Position numbers and translations under genes: made by a program. 16,659 nt of DNA from Nocardioides sp. (lineage in GTDB: Bacteria; Actinomycetota; Actinomycetes; Propionibacteriales; Nocardioidaceae), in the NCBI GenBank assembly GCA_031177735.1, contig JAPSKJ010000016.1, positions 4,075-20,733 on the forward strand, read 5' to 3'. Numbering within the stretch: the first letter of the stretch is position 1; each line of letters opens with the position of its first letter. Shown piece after piece: positions 6,443 to 14,034 of the stretch. The notes under the pieces are model-generated. The model did no database searches and had not been told where the DNA came from. It saw nothing but the letters and a program-made list of their open reading frames with translations.

Positions 6443-8071
6443 ATGAGTGCTTCCGTTCCCAACCCTGGCCAGCCCGGCGGTCCGCTCGTGGCGGGCCCGC
6501 GCGACCCGGAGCACGACCCGGCCGCGTCGTACGCCCTGGAGCCGGCCTACGTCGAGGCCCTGCTCGCCCGGGTGCTCGCGACGTCGGGGGAGAGTCGGGA
6601 GGTGAGGTCGCCGCTCGACGGCGCGCCCCTCGCGCACGTCCCGCAGTCGAGCGAGGCCGACGTCGCGGAGGCGTTCGCCCGGGCCCGTCGGGCGCAGGAG
6701 AAGTGGGCCCGCACCAGCCTCGAGCACCGCAAGGCGGTGCTGCTGCGGCTGCACGACCTCATCCTGGAGCGCCAGGAGGAGGTCCTCGACCTGATCGTGC
6801 TGGAGTCGGGCAAGGCGCGCAAGCACGCCTTCGACGAGCCCCTGCACGTCGCGCTCACCGCGCGCTACTACGCGCGCACGCTCCACCACCACCTCGGCAC
6901 CACCCGGATGCCCGGCGTCATCCCCGCGCTGACCCGGGTGGACGTCAACCGGGTCCCGAAGGGCGTCGTCGGCATCATCTCGCCGTGGAACTACCCCTTC
7001 ACCATGGCGCTGTGCGACGGCCTCGCCGCGGTCGCCGCGGGCAACGCGGTGGTGGCCAAGCCGGACGCGCAGACCATGCTGTCCGCCCTGCTCGGCGCCG
7101 AGCTGCTCGAGCAGGCCGGCTTCCCCGAGGATCTGTGGCAGGTCGTCGCCGGCCCGGGCTCGCGCACCGGCACCCAGATCATCGAGCGTGCCGACTACAT
7201 CTGCTTCACCGGCTCCACCGCCACCGGCAAGCTGGTCGCGCAGGGCTGCGCGGAGCGGTTGATCGGCTGCTCCCTCGAGCTCGGCGGCAAGAACCCGATG
7301 CTCGTCCTGGCCGACGCCGATGTCGAGAAGGCGGCCGAGGGGGCGGTCCGGGCGGCGTTCTCCAACGCCGGGCAGCTGTGCGTCTCCATCGAGCGGCTCT
7401 ACGTGGCCGACGCGGTCTACGACCGCTTCGTCGAGCGGTTCGTCGCGCGCACCGAGGCGATGACGCTCGGGGCGACGCTCGAGTGGGGCAACGACATGGG
7501 CACGCTGATCTCCCAGAGCCAGCTCGACACCACGCTCGCCCACGTCGAGGACGCCGTCGCCAAGGGAGCGGTGGTCCGCACCGGCGGTCGTGCCCGCCCC
7601 GACCTCGGGCCGTTCTTCTTCGAGCCGACGATCCTCGAGGGAGTCACCCCCGAGATGACCTGCTTCGGCAACGAGACCTTCGGCCCCGTGGTGAGCATCT
7701 ACCGCTTCCACGACGAGGCGGAAGCGGTCGCTCGCGCCAACGACGGCGAGTACGGTCTCAACGCCGCGATCTACAGCCGTGACGGCCACCGCGCACGGGC
7801 GCTCGCCCGGCAGGTCAAGGCCGGCACCGTGAACATCAACGAGGCGTTCGGCGCGACCTTCGCCAGCATCGCCGCGCCGATGGGTGGCATGCGCTCCTCG
7901 GGCATGGGCCGACGCCAGGGCGCGGAGGGCATCGTGCGCTACACCGAGTCGCAGTCCGTCGCCACCCAGCGGCTGATGCGGCTGGCGCCGATGCTCGGCA
8001 TGTCGGACCAGACCTACGCCACCCTGATGACGGGCAGCCTGAAGCTGCTCAAGAAGCTCGGCCGAGCATGA
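6443..8071 (+). CDS. NAD(P)-dependent aldehyde dehydrogenase, succinate-semialdehyde dehydrogenase (GabD2) type
   Basis: A 542-residue aldehyde dehydrogenase with a complete active site: oxyanion residue N183 in ISPWNYPF (179-186), coenzyme lysine K206 in VAKPDAQT (204-211), GSTATGK (257-263), general base E279 in LELGGKNP (278-285), catalytic C313 in SNAGQLCVS (307-315) and E411 in NETFGPVVS (410-418). It oxidises an aldehyde to the carboxylic acid. The KPDAQT and GQLC variants and the overall length resemble the actinobacterial succinic semialdehyde dehydrogenase GabD2, but the substrate is not proven. The first 45 residues are a proline- and glycine-rich extension of unknown use. Its stop overlaps the following GMC gene start (ATGA, 8068-8071), so an alcohol-to-aldehyde-to-acid sequence by the two products is plausible. 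Confidence 0.93.
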   Translation: MSASVPNPGQPGGPLVAGPRDPEHDPAASYALEPAYVEALLARVLATSGESREVRSPLDGAPLAHVPQSSEADVAEAFARARRAQEKWARTSLEHRKAVLLRLHDLILERQEEVLDLIVLESGKARKHAFDEPLHVALTARYYARTLHHHLGTTRMPGVIPALTRVDVNRVPKGVVGIISPWNYPFTMALCDGLAAVAAGNAVVAKPDAQTMLSALLGAELLEQAGFPEDLWQVVAGPGSRTGTQIIERADYICFTGSTATGKLVAQGCAERLIGCSLELGGKNPMLVLADADVEKAAEGAVRAAFSNAGQLCVSIERLYVADAVYDRFVERFVARTEAMTLGATLEWGNDMGTLISQSQLDTTLAHVEDAVAKGAVVRTGGRARPDLGPFFFEPTILEGVTPEMTCFGNETFGPVVSIYRFHDEAEAVARANDGEYGLNAAIYSRDGHRARALARQVKAGTVNINEAFGATFASIAAPMGGMRSSGMGRRQGAEGIVRYTESQSVATQRLMRLAPMLGMSDQTYATLMTGSLKLLKKLGRA

Positions 8072-9774
8072 CCCACTACGACGTCCTGGTCATCGGCTCG
8101 GGCTTCGGCGGGTCGGTCTCCGCCCTGCGGCTGACCGAGAAGGGCTACCGCGTGGGTGTGCTCGAAGCGGGCGCCCGCTTCGCCGACGAGGACTTCGCGA
8201 AGACGTCCTTCGACCTCAAGCGGTTCCTCTTCAACCCGGCGCTGGGCTGCTACGGCCTCCAGCGCATCGACATGGTGCGCGACTGCCTGATCCTGGCCGG
8301 CGCGGGCGTCGGCGGCGGGTCGCTGGTCTACGCCAACACCCTCTACGAGCCGCTCGATCCGTTCTACCGCGACCCGTCGTGGTCGCACATCACCGACTGG
8401 AAGTCGGAGCTGGCGCCGTACTACGACCAGGCCAAGCGGATGCTCGGCGTGACGACGTACCCCACCATGACGCCCTCGGACGACGTGATGAAGAAGGTCG
8501 CCGAGGAGATGGGCCGCGGCGACACCTTCGGCCCCGCGCCCGTCGGCGTCTTCTTCGGCGGTCCGGGCCAGGAGCCCGGCACCGAGGTGCCCGACCCGTT
8601 CTTCGGCGGCGCCGGCCCGTCGCGGCGCACCTGCACCGACTGCGGCGAGTGCATGACCGGCTGCCGGCACAACGCGAAGAACACGCTGGTCAAGAACTAC
8701 CTCTACCTCGCCGAGCGCAACGGCGCGGTCGTCCACCCGCTGACCACCGTCACCCGGGTGGTGCCGCGGGCCGGCGGCGGTTACGAGGTGCATGCCCGCT
8801 GGACCAAGGCGAAGCTGTCGCGCCGGTCCGCGGTGAGGGTGTTCACCGCCGACCAGGTGGTCTTCTCGGCGGCCGCGCTGGGCACCCAGAAGCTGCTGCA
8901 CAAGCTCAAGGTCACCGGCGACCTGCCGCGGATCTCCGACCGGCTGGGCCACCTCACCCGCACCAACTCCGAGTCGATCCTCGGCGCGATCGCACCCGAC
9001 CGCAGCGTCGACTACAGCCAGGGCGCCGCCATCACCTCCTCCTGGCACCCCGACGAGCACACCCACATCGAGCCCGTCCGCTACGGCAAGGGCAGCAACG
9101 CCATGGCGCTGCTGCAGACGGTCCTCACCGACGGCGACGCCGACCCGAAGCGGTGGAAGACCTGGCTGCGGGAGCTGTGGGCGCAGAAGGGCGAGCTGAC
9201 CAGGCTCTACGACCTCAAGCACTGGTCGGAGCGCACCGTCATCGCGCTGGTGATGCAGTCGCTCGACAACTCGATCACCACCTTCCCGCGCAAGACGCCG
9301 TTCGGCTGGAGGCTGTCCTCCCGGCAGGGCCACGGCGAGCCCAACCCGACGTGGATCCCGGCGGCCAACGAGGCGGCCCGCAAGATGGCCGAGGTCATGG
9401 GTGGGGGGTACGCCGGCGGCACCATCGGTGAGCCGTTCAACCGGCCGCTCACCGCGCACTTCATCGGTGGCTGCACGATCGGGGACTCCGCCGACTCCGG
9501 TGTCATCGACGCCTACCAGCGGGTCTACCACTACCCGGGGCTGCACGTCGTGGACGGCTCGGCCGTCTCGGCCAACCTCGGGGTCAACCCCTCCCTCACC
9601 ATCACCGCGCAAGCCGAGCGAGCGATGGCGTTCTGGCCCAACAAGGGCGAGCCCGACCCGCGGCCCGAGCTGGGTGCGGCGTACCAGCGCCTGGAGCCGG
9701 TGCGCCCGGCGAGACCGGCGGTCCCGGACGACGCTCCCGCGGCGTTGCGGTTGCCGATCGTGGGCGTCAGCTGA
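8068..9774 (+). CDS. GMC-family FAD oxidoreductase, ChoD-like, with four-cysteine motif
   Basis: A 568-residue cytoplasmic GMC flavoprotein without signal peptide. The FAD Rossmann motif VIGSGFGGS is at 8-16, with E33 at the end of the second strand (VLEAG) to bind the ribose. AGVGGGSLVYANT (79-91) is the second flavin motif. The active-site pair is H464 in HFIGGC (464-469) and N507 in NPSLTI (507-512), the positions of the His/Asn pair in cholesterol oxidases. CTDCGECMTGC (189-199) gives a CX2CX2CX3C pattern. It is similar in plan to mycobacterial ChoD (Rv3409c), called a putative cholesterol oxidase though its substrate is uncertain. In mycobacteria choD also lies in the guaA to guaB region. 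It oxidises an alcohol and may feed the co-transcribed aldehyde dehydrogenase; electron acceptor and substrate are unknown. Confidence 0.92.
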   Translation: MTHYDVLVIGSGFGGSVSALRLTEKGYRVGVLEAGARFADEDFAKTSFDLKRFLFNPALGCYGLQRIDMVRDCLILAGAGVGGGSLVYANTLYEPLDPFYRDPSWSHITDWKSELAPYYDQAKRMLGVTTYPTMTPSDDVMKKVAEEMGRGDTFGPAPVGVFFGGPGQEPGTEVPDPFFGGAGPSRRTCTDCGECMTGCRHNAKNTLVKNYLYLAERNGAVVHPLTTVTRVVPRAGGGYEVHARWTKAKLSRRSAVRVFTADQVVFSAAALGTQKLLHKLKVTGDLPRISDRLGHLTRTNSESILGAIAPDRSVDYSQGAAITSSWHPDEHTHIEPVRYGKGSNAMALLQTVLTDGDADPKRWKTWLRELWAQKGELTRLYDLKHWSERTVIALVMQSLDNSITTFPRKTPFGWRLSSRQGHGEPNPTWIPAANEAARKMAEVMGGGYAGGTIGEPFNRPLTAHFIGGCTIGDSADSGVIDAYQRVYHYPGLHVVDGSAVSANLGVNPSLTITAQAERAMAFWPNKGEPDPRPELGAAYQRLEPVRPARPAVPDDAPAALRLPIVGVS

Positions 9775-9782
9775 CGATGAGA

Positions 9783-9799
9783 CCGCCCGCCGCGGGCGG
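9783..9799 (+). terminator. GC hairpin after the ALDH-GMC operon
   Basis: CCGCCCG (9783-9789) and CGGGCGG (9793-9799) pair perfectly around a three-base loop, eight bases after the GMC stop. No T run follows (GTTGG only), so this is the I-shaped hairpin common in actinobacteria, and termination is likely but unproven. Confidence 0.5.
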
Positions 9800-9945
9800 G
9801 TTGGCGAACCTGGCAGAAATACCCCCAAAACGGCGTAACTCCCATCATCCGGCCTCGTTGATCTCGGCAGACCCGGAGATTGCTCCCTCCCTTAAATGTT
9901 CCGGGTCTCGTGGTCCAGGCGCTGTCCAGCACACGCGTGGACGAT

Positions 9946-9982
9946 CAGGGCCCGGCCACCCTCCCTCCCCGGCCGGGCCCTG
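9946..9982 (+). other. Strong hairpin with C-rich loop in the regulator leader
   Basis: CAGGGCCCGGCC (9946-9957) and GGCCGGGCCCTG (9971-9982) are perfect reverse complements, giving a 12-bp stem. The 13-base loop (9958-9970) is pyrimidine-rich and contains CCCTCCCTCCCC. No T tract follows. It could be a terminator, part of a small RNA with a C-rich anti-ribosome-binding-site loop, or a leader element. Confidence 0.6.
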
Positions 9983-9993
9983 GTGCATTTGCG

Positions 9994-10116
9994 GCAGGGA
10001 GGACGCGCGGACTGTTCGGCGAGCGTTCGCACCGTCGACGTCGGTCGGCCCGGCAGCGTTCGGCATGCCCCGCGATCTTCGCGCTTGCCAGAGACGCTGG
10101 CGTGCAGGGAGGCCGC
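9994..10116 (+). repeat. Direct repeat GCAGGGAGGnCGC, two copies
   Basis: GCAGGGAGGACGC (9994-10006) and GCAGGGAGGCCGC (10104-10116) differ at one of 13 bases and are 110 bp apart. The second copy contains AGGGAGG (10106-10112), the probable ribosome binding site of the regulator, ten bases before its GTG start. Both copies are complementary to the C-rich loop of the upstream hairpin. Confidence 0.5.
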
Positions 10117-10122
10117 AGGCAC

Positions 10123-11340
10123 GTGTCGGACGCGACATCGACCCCGAACCGGCTGATCCGCGGTCCCCGCGCCAGCGACTGGATCACGGTGCTGGAGGGC
10201 GGACCCCTGCTGTGGGCCGCCGGGGTCGCCCACGGCATCGCCGGGCGGATCGCTGACGACGTCGTCGTGCCGGCGGGCGGCGAGTTGAAGCTGGCTGAGC
10301 TGCGCGGCGCGGTGGAGGCGTTGGTGGTGCAGGCGCTCACGGTGCTCGCCGGCGACCGCCGGCGGCCCGAGCCGCCGGAGGAGGTCAGGGTCCGCGTGCA
10401 GGAGTACGCCGCCCGGGCGATCCCGCTCGAACGGGTGCTGGCCTCGCTGAGCCTCGCGCACGGGCTGCTCGGTGACGCCCTCCTCGACGCCGCACTGGCC
10501 CACACCCCGGCCCCGCTGGCGCGGCAGGAGGCGCGCCGCGTGGCGGCGGGGCTGCACGCGGTCGTCGCCGAGGCGCACCGCTGCGTGCTCGACGAGTACC
10601 GGGCCGTCCACGAGCGCTGGCACGGCGGCGCAGGTTTGGAGCGTGCGGCCCTTGTGGACCGGGTCCTGGAGTCGGGAGATATCCCGGCCGGCGCCGCCTC
10701 CGCGGCGCTCGGCTATCCGCTCCACCGCCACCACCTGGCCCTGGTCGTGGACCGCGTCGGCGATGCCGACTCGAGCCTGCACCTGCTGCTGGAGCGCTGG
10801 ATGGCCGCCGTATCGCCGGCTGCGGTGCTCATCGTCCCGCGCGGGAGCCGCGCCTGGTTGTGGACGGCGTGGCGCACCTCCGAGGTCGACCTCGGGCTCC
10901 TCGCCGCCTGTCGACCTGCAGGGCTCGTGGCCTGGGCCGGGGTGCCGGGCCCCGGGCTGGCGGGCTTCCGCGCCAGCCACCGGGAGGCGGTCGCCGCGAC
11001 GGCCGTCGTGCCGCGCGCCGGGATCGTCGACTTCCGGGACGTCGAGCTCGACCTGCTGCTCGGCACCGACGCGGACCGGGCCCGCACCTTCGTCGAGCGT
11101 CACCTCGGCGCGCTGGCCGCTGGTGCACCGCGTGCCGCCGAGCTGCGGGCCACGCTGCTGGCCTACCTGGAGTCCGAGCGGAGCCTCTCCCGCACCGCTG
11201 CCCGGCTCCACATCGCCCGCAACACGGTGTCCTACCGGGTCCGACAGGCCACCGAGCTGCTCGGGCGCCAAGACCTCAGCGAACGGCGGCTCGAGCTGGA
11301 GTGCGCCCTGCGGCTGGCCGCGCGCGGTCAGCCGCAGTGA
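10123..11340 (+). CDS. PucR/CdaR-type transcriptional regulator
   Basis: A 405-residue protein ending in the PucR C-terminal helix-turn-helix: SLSRTAARLHIARNTVSYRV (354-373), followed by RQATELLGR to 382. Before it lies a degenerate GGDEF-like central region (about 170-330, with DVELDLLLGTDADRARTFVE at 306-325) as found in CdaR/PucR regulators, and an N-terminal helical part (about 20-165). Such proteins usually activate catabolic genes, or their own, in response to a metabolite. I chose the GTG at 10123 because AGGGAGG lies ten bases upstream and the sequence becomes protein-like there; an upstream TTG would add 81 arginine-rich residues. The target genes are unknown; the ALDH-GMC operon just upstream on the same strand is the nearest candidate. 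It converges with the following phosphatase gene at 9 bp. Confidence 0.85.
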   Translation: MSDATSTPNRLIRGPRASDWITVLEGGPLLWAAGVAHGIAGRIADDVVVPAGGELKLAELRGAVEALVVQALTVLAGDRRRPEPPEEVRVRVQEYAARAIPLERVLASLSLAHGLLGDALLDAALAHTPAPLARQEARRVAAGLHAVVAEAHRCVLDEYRAVHERWHGGAGLERAALVDRVLESGDIPAGAASAALGYPLHRHHLALVVDRVGDADSSLHLLLERWMAAVSPAAVLIVPRGSRAWLWTAWRTSEVDLGLLAACRPAGLVAWAGVPGPGLAGFRASHREAVAATAVVPRAGIVDFRDVELDLLLGTDADRARTFVERHLGALAAGAPRAAELRATLLAYLESERSLSRTAARLHIARNTVSYRVRQATELLGRQDLSERRLELECALRLAARGQPQ

Positions 11341-11349
11341 ACGACCCGT

Positions 11350-13878
11350 TCAGCGGCGGGGGAGGGAGAACGAGACCGTGCCGACGGAGGGGCCGGCCTG
11401 CTCGGTGCCGAGGTAGGTCACCTGCAACGTCGTGCTCCGGCCCTTGCCGAGCTTCTTGCGTGGCAGGACGAGGCTCAGGTTTCCGTCGGCGCCGACCGTC
11501 GCGGTGCGCAGCAGCGCACCGCCCCGCCTGCGCACGGTGACCATGCCGGCCGGGCTCCCCGACTCGACCGCGACGTGGACCCGCAGGCGCACCCGCTGGG
11601 GCGTCACCTTGGCGAGGAGTGCGGTGACGACGGCGGCGTCCCGGCCGTTGTGGCCCGCGGGCCCGGCCGGACCCGGCTGACCGGCCGGGCCGGGGGCGCC
11701 GGCCGGCGGTGCGGTGACGTCGACCGTCACGGTGGTCGAGGACGCCAGGTGGGTGGCGGTCTGGGGGAAGGTCACGGTGAGGGTGTGCGCGCCGGCCTCC
11801 AGCAGCCCGGCGGGCAGCATCGCGGTGAAGGTCCCGTCGACCACCGTGGCCAGCGCCAGGTCGGTGGTGGCCTCGCTGACGACGACCGTGCCGTTGGCCG
11901 GCGTCGCGGCCTCGACGGTGCCGGCGACCTTCGTGCCGCCGGTGGTGGTGGCGGTGGCGGTCGCCGTCGTGGTCGTGGCATCGCGGCCCAGGGTGAACCG
12001 GTCGAAGACCCACGGCTTCACCTCGGGCCGCTTGACGTCGTACACCCAGGCGGTCACCTCGCGGGTGTCGGTCTGCAGCGTGGTGAACACGCACAGGTCG
12101 TTGCTCTGCACGAACGGCAGCGGGACGCCGTCGGGGTTCGTGAACGGCTCGACGGTCGGGACGATCGGGTCCAGCCCGCCGGGGTTGCCCATCGACAGGT
12201 AGTAGTCGGAGTTCCAGGGCGCCGGAGGCAGCGGACGGGTCCGGTTGCTCAGGCCGTGGAACGCGCCGTAGGTGTTGCCGGTGTTGGACGTCTCCAGCCA
12301 GTGGGTGCCGCCCTCGGAGCGGAAGCGGTTCCAGAGGTGGCTGTGCCCGTTGAGGACGAGGTCGGTGCCGGCCGACTCGAGCAGCGGCTGGAGGTCGTGG
12401 AGCAGCATGTTGTCCTGCGGGCGGTACTCGTAGCGCACCGAGGTCAGGACCCCTGCGGCGTCGCGCACCTCGATCCGTTCGGGGTCGGCGAAGACCGGCA
12501 TCACGTTGTCGCCCAGCCCCTGCGGGCCTTCGTGCAGCATGACGACCTTGATCGGGGCGCCTTGGAACTCGTCGCTGGCGAGCTCCTCCTCGAGCCAGTC
12601 GTACTGCTCGCTGCCGACCGCGAGGGAGGAGAAGACGAACTCCCCGTAGCCCTGCTTCATCGGGTCGCTGAGGTTGGCGGCGGCCTCTTGGTAGCGGCTG
12701 TTCGCCGTCCGCGCAGCGGGGTCGGCGTTGGCCGTCGTGCCGCGCCAGATGCGGGTGGAGAAGAGCGAGACCAGGCGCACGTCACCGAGCGTGACGGCGT
12801 AGTACTGGCGACCACCCGGGCTGTCGTCGGGGAGGGTGAAGATCTCTTCGTACGTCGTGGTGCTCCACGAGTTGTCCTCGATCCACTGCGCCTTGACCGC
12901 GGGGTCGTCGGTCGGGTTCACCGTGGCCGCGACCTTGGCGTAGGCCTTCTCCGCGACCTCGCGCGGGACGGTGTTGTCGAGGCTGAGCGTGGTCGCGCCG
13001 TCACGCCGGCCCTGCACCTCGTGGTTGCCGACCGCGGGGAACAGCGGCGCGTACTGGATGATCTCGCCGCCGTGGTACTCCACGCCACCGGTCGAGACGC
13101 GGCCACCGCGCCCCTGCAGGCACGGGAAGAACGCGCTCCCGCGGGTGTCGTCGAACCACTCCGAGGCGCGGTCGGGCACGTTGACCAGGTCACCGGCCAG
13201 GAACACCGCGTCGATGTCGCCGACGGTCTCCTTGGCCAGCTGCAGGTTGGCCGCGGTGTTCACCATCGCCTGGTGGTCGCTGGTGAGCAGGATGGTCAGG
13301 GCCTGGCCGGGCCGTGCGGCCGGCGCCAGCTCGAAGGTGCCGGAGGCGACGAAGCCGTCACCGTCGGTGCTGACGATGCGGTACGGCGTCCGCGAGCCGG
13401 CGGCGAGCCCGGTCGCGACCGCCTCGTGGCGGTGGACCGGACGGGGCACGACACCCTGCTCGGGGGTCGGCTTCACGTCGAGGAAGGAGCTGCGGTCCTC
13501 GGCCGTGCGGGAGAGCCGGATCGAGGCGCTCGAGAAGGACCGTACGCCGGCGGGCGGCGTGCCCGCGGCGGCGGCTCGGAGCTGCTCGTCGCTGAGCGTG
13601 GCGACGGCGTCGCCGACGAGCAGGACGTGGCTGCTGCCGGCGTACTCCGTCATCCACACGACGGAGACTCCGTCGGCGGTCGGGGCCTGCAGGAACGGGT
13701 CGGTCAGCAGCGAGAGGGTGCCGGCGCGCCCGCTCAGCGCCGTCCGCAGGGCCCGGGTCGGCGTCGCGGCAGCAGCGCGAGCGGGGGAGAAGGAGTGGCT
13801 CACCGCCAACGCCGAGAGGGAGAGCGCTCCTGCGGAGAGGACGGAGCGGCGGGAGAGTCCGGACCGGGGTGAAGACAC
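11350..13878 (-). CDS. Secreted purple-acid-phosphatase-like metallophosphoesterase with Ig-like and collagen-like tail
   Basis: An 842-residue Tat-exported protein. The N-terminus has SRRSVLSAGALSLSALAVS (9-27), a twin-arginine signal ending near ARAAAA (34-39). Residues 55-185 resemble the fibronectin-like N-domain of purple acid phosphatases. The metal-site motifs follow in order: TSDHQ (199-203), AGDLV (228-232), GNHE (284-287), VVMLHEG (445-451) and GHSH (511-514), so a two-metal phosphoesterase site is present. Then come a Thr/Ala linker (634-648), an Ig-like domain (651-722), seven collagen-like triplets (727-747) and a second Ig-like domain (748-840). It should hydrolyse phosphomonoesters or diesters outside the membrane. 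The start at 13878 follows AAGAGGT with seven bases between; an earlier GTG at 13914 would add 12 residues and lacks a site. Confidence 0.9.
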   Translation of the reverse strand: MSSPRSGLSRRSVLSAGALSLSALAVSHSFSPARAAAATPTRALRTALSGRAGTLSLLTDPFLQAPTADGVSVVWMTEYAGSSHVLLVGDAVATLSDEQLRAAAAGTPPAGVRSFSSASIRLSRTAEDRSSFLDVKPTPEQGVVPRPVHRHEAVATGLAAGSRTPYRIVSTDGDGFVASGTFELAPAARPGQALTILLTSDHQAMVNTAANLQLAKETVGDIDAVFLAGDLVNVPDRASEWFDDTRGSAFFPCLQGRGGRVSTGGVEYHGGEIIQYAPLFPAVGNHEVQGRRDGATTLSLDNTVPREVAEKAYAKVAATVNPTDDPAVKAQWIEDNSWSTTTYEEIFTLPDDSPGGRQYYAVTLGDVRLVSLFSTRIWRGTTANADPAARTANSRYQEAAANLSDPMKQGYGEFVFSSLAVGSEQYDWLEEELASDEFQGAPIKVVMLHEGPQGLGDNVMPVFADPERIEVRDAAGVLTSVRYEYRPQDNMLLHDLQPLLESAGTDLVLNGHSHLWNRFRSEGGTHWLETSNTGNTYGAFHGLSNRTRPLPPAPWNSDYYLSMGNPGGLDPIVPTVEPFTNPDGVPLPFVQSNDLCVFTTLQTDTREVTAWVYDVKRPEVKPWVFDRFTLGRDATTTTATATATTTGGTKVAGTVEAATPANGTVVVSEATTDLALATVVDGTFTAMLPAGLLEAGAHTLTVTFPQTATHLASSTTVTVDVTAPPAGAPGPAGQPGPAGPAGHNGRDAAVVTALLAKVTPQRVRLRVHVAVESGSPAGMVTVRRRGGALLRTATVGADGNLSLVLPRKKLGKGRSTTLQVTYLGTEQAGPSVGTVSFSLPRR
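11638..11700 (-). repeat. Seven collagen-like Gly-X-Y triplets in the phosphatase
   Basis: Codons 727-747 of the phosphatase read GAP GPA GQP GPA GPA GHN GRD: seven unbroken Gly-X-Y triplets between the two Ig-like domains. It is too short for a stable long triple helix and may act as a spacer or a trimerising stalk. Confidence 0.8.
11935..11979 (-). repeat. Thr/Ala-rich linker coding repeat in the phosphatase
   Basis: Codons 634-648 encode a run made almost only of Thr and Ala, ending in Gly-Gly, written with near-identical ACC/GCC codons. It joins the catalytic part to the first Ig-like domain, as flexible linkers do in secreted actinobacterial enzymes. Confidence 0.7.
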
Positions 13879-13885
13879 GTTGCTG

Positions 13886-13892
13886 ACCTCTT
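13886..13892 (-). promoter_or_regulatory. Ribosome binding site that decides the phosphatase start
   Basis: On the minus strand AAGAGGT lies seven bases before the GTG at 13878. The alternative GTG at 13914 has no purine-rich site. The rest of the divergent spacer to guaA (13893-14093) shows a possible -10 (TACCGT, 13913-13918 on the minus strand) but no clear -35. Confidence 0.6.
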
Positions 13893-14034
13893 GTCGTGGT
13901 GGGGGTGTGCCCACGGTAGGAGGCTTGAGGGCGGGTGCTCTTGGGCCGCGGGCACAGATCCGCGGTCGGGCCTTGGGCTCGCAGATCCCCGGCCACCGCC
14001 GGGTGAGGTGCGGTCCATCTGCCGTTCGTCTCGC

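Larger units (their letters stand above)
9775..10122. other. 348-bp spacer before the PucR-type regulator
   Basis: This is the only long gene-free stretch of the window. In order it holds the GC hairpin at 9783-9799, an AT-richer patch at 9816-9850 with the runs CCCCC and AAAA, a pyrimidine motif CTCCCTCCC at 9883-9891, a TTAAAT at 9892-9897 that could be a -10 hexamer, a weak 5-bp hairpin (GTCCA 9924-9928 with TGGAC 9938-9942), the strong 12-bp hairpin at 9946-9982, and two near-identical purine motifs at 9994-10006 and 10104-10116. The regulator frame is open back to a TTG at 9880, but the residues coded there are arginine-rich and do not look like protein, so I take it as leader. Confidence 0.6.

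Noticed and set aside
8014..9828. 604-codon minus-strand open frame opposite the GMC gene
   Set aside because: It mirrors a gene with intact FAD and active-site motifs; no start signal or domain supports it.
9880..10122. Upstream start (TTG at 9880) for the PucR-type regulator
   Set aside because: It would add 81 Arg/Pro/Gly-rich residues that cross the 12-bp hairpin. The GTG at 10123 has a purine-rich ribosome binding site.
11935..11979. GGT/GGC-rich repeat as an intergenic or mobile-element repeat
   Set aside because: It is in frame within the phosphatase and simply encodes a Thr/Ala linker.
11575..13872. 765-codon plus-strand open frame opposite the phosphatase
   Set aside because: The minus strand has the Tat signal, ordered metal-site motifs and a good ribosome binding site. 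The plus-strand product is Gly/Arg/Val-rich without domains.
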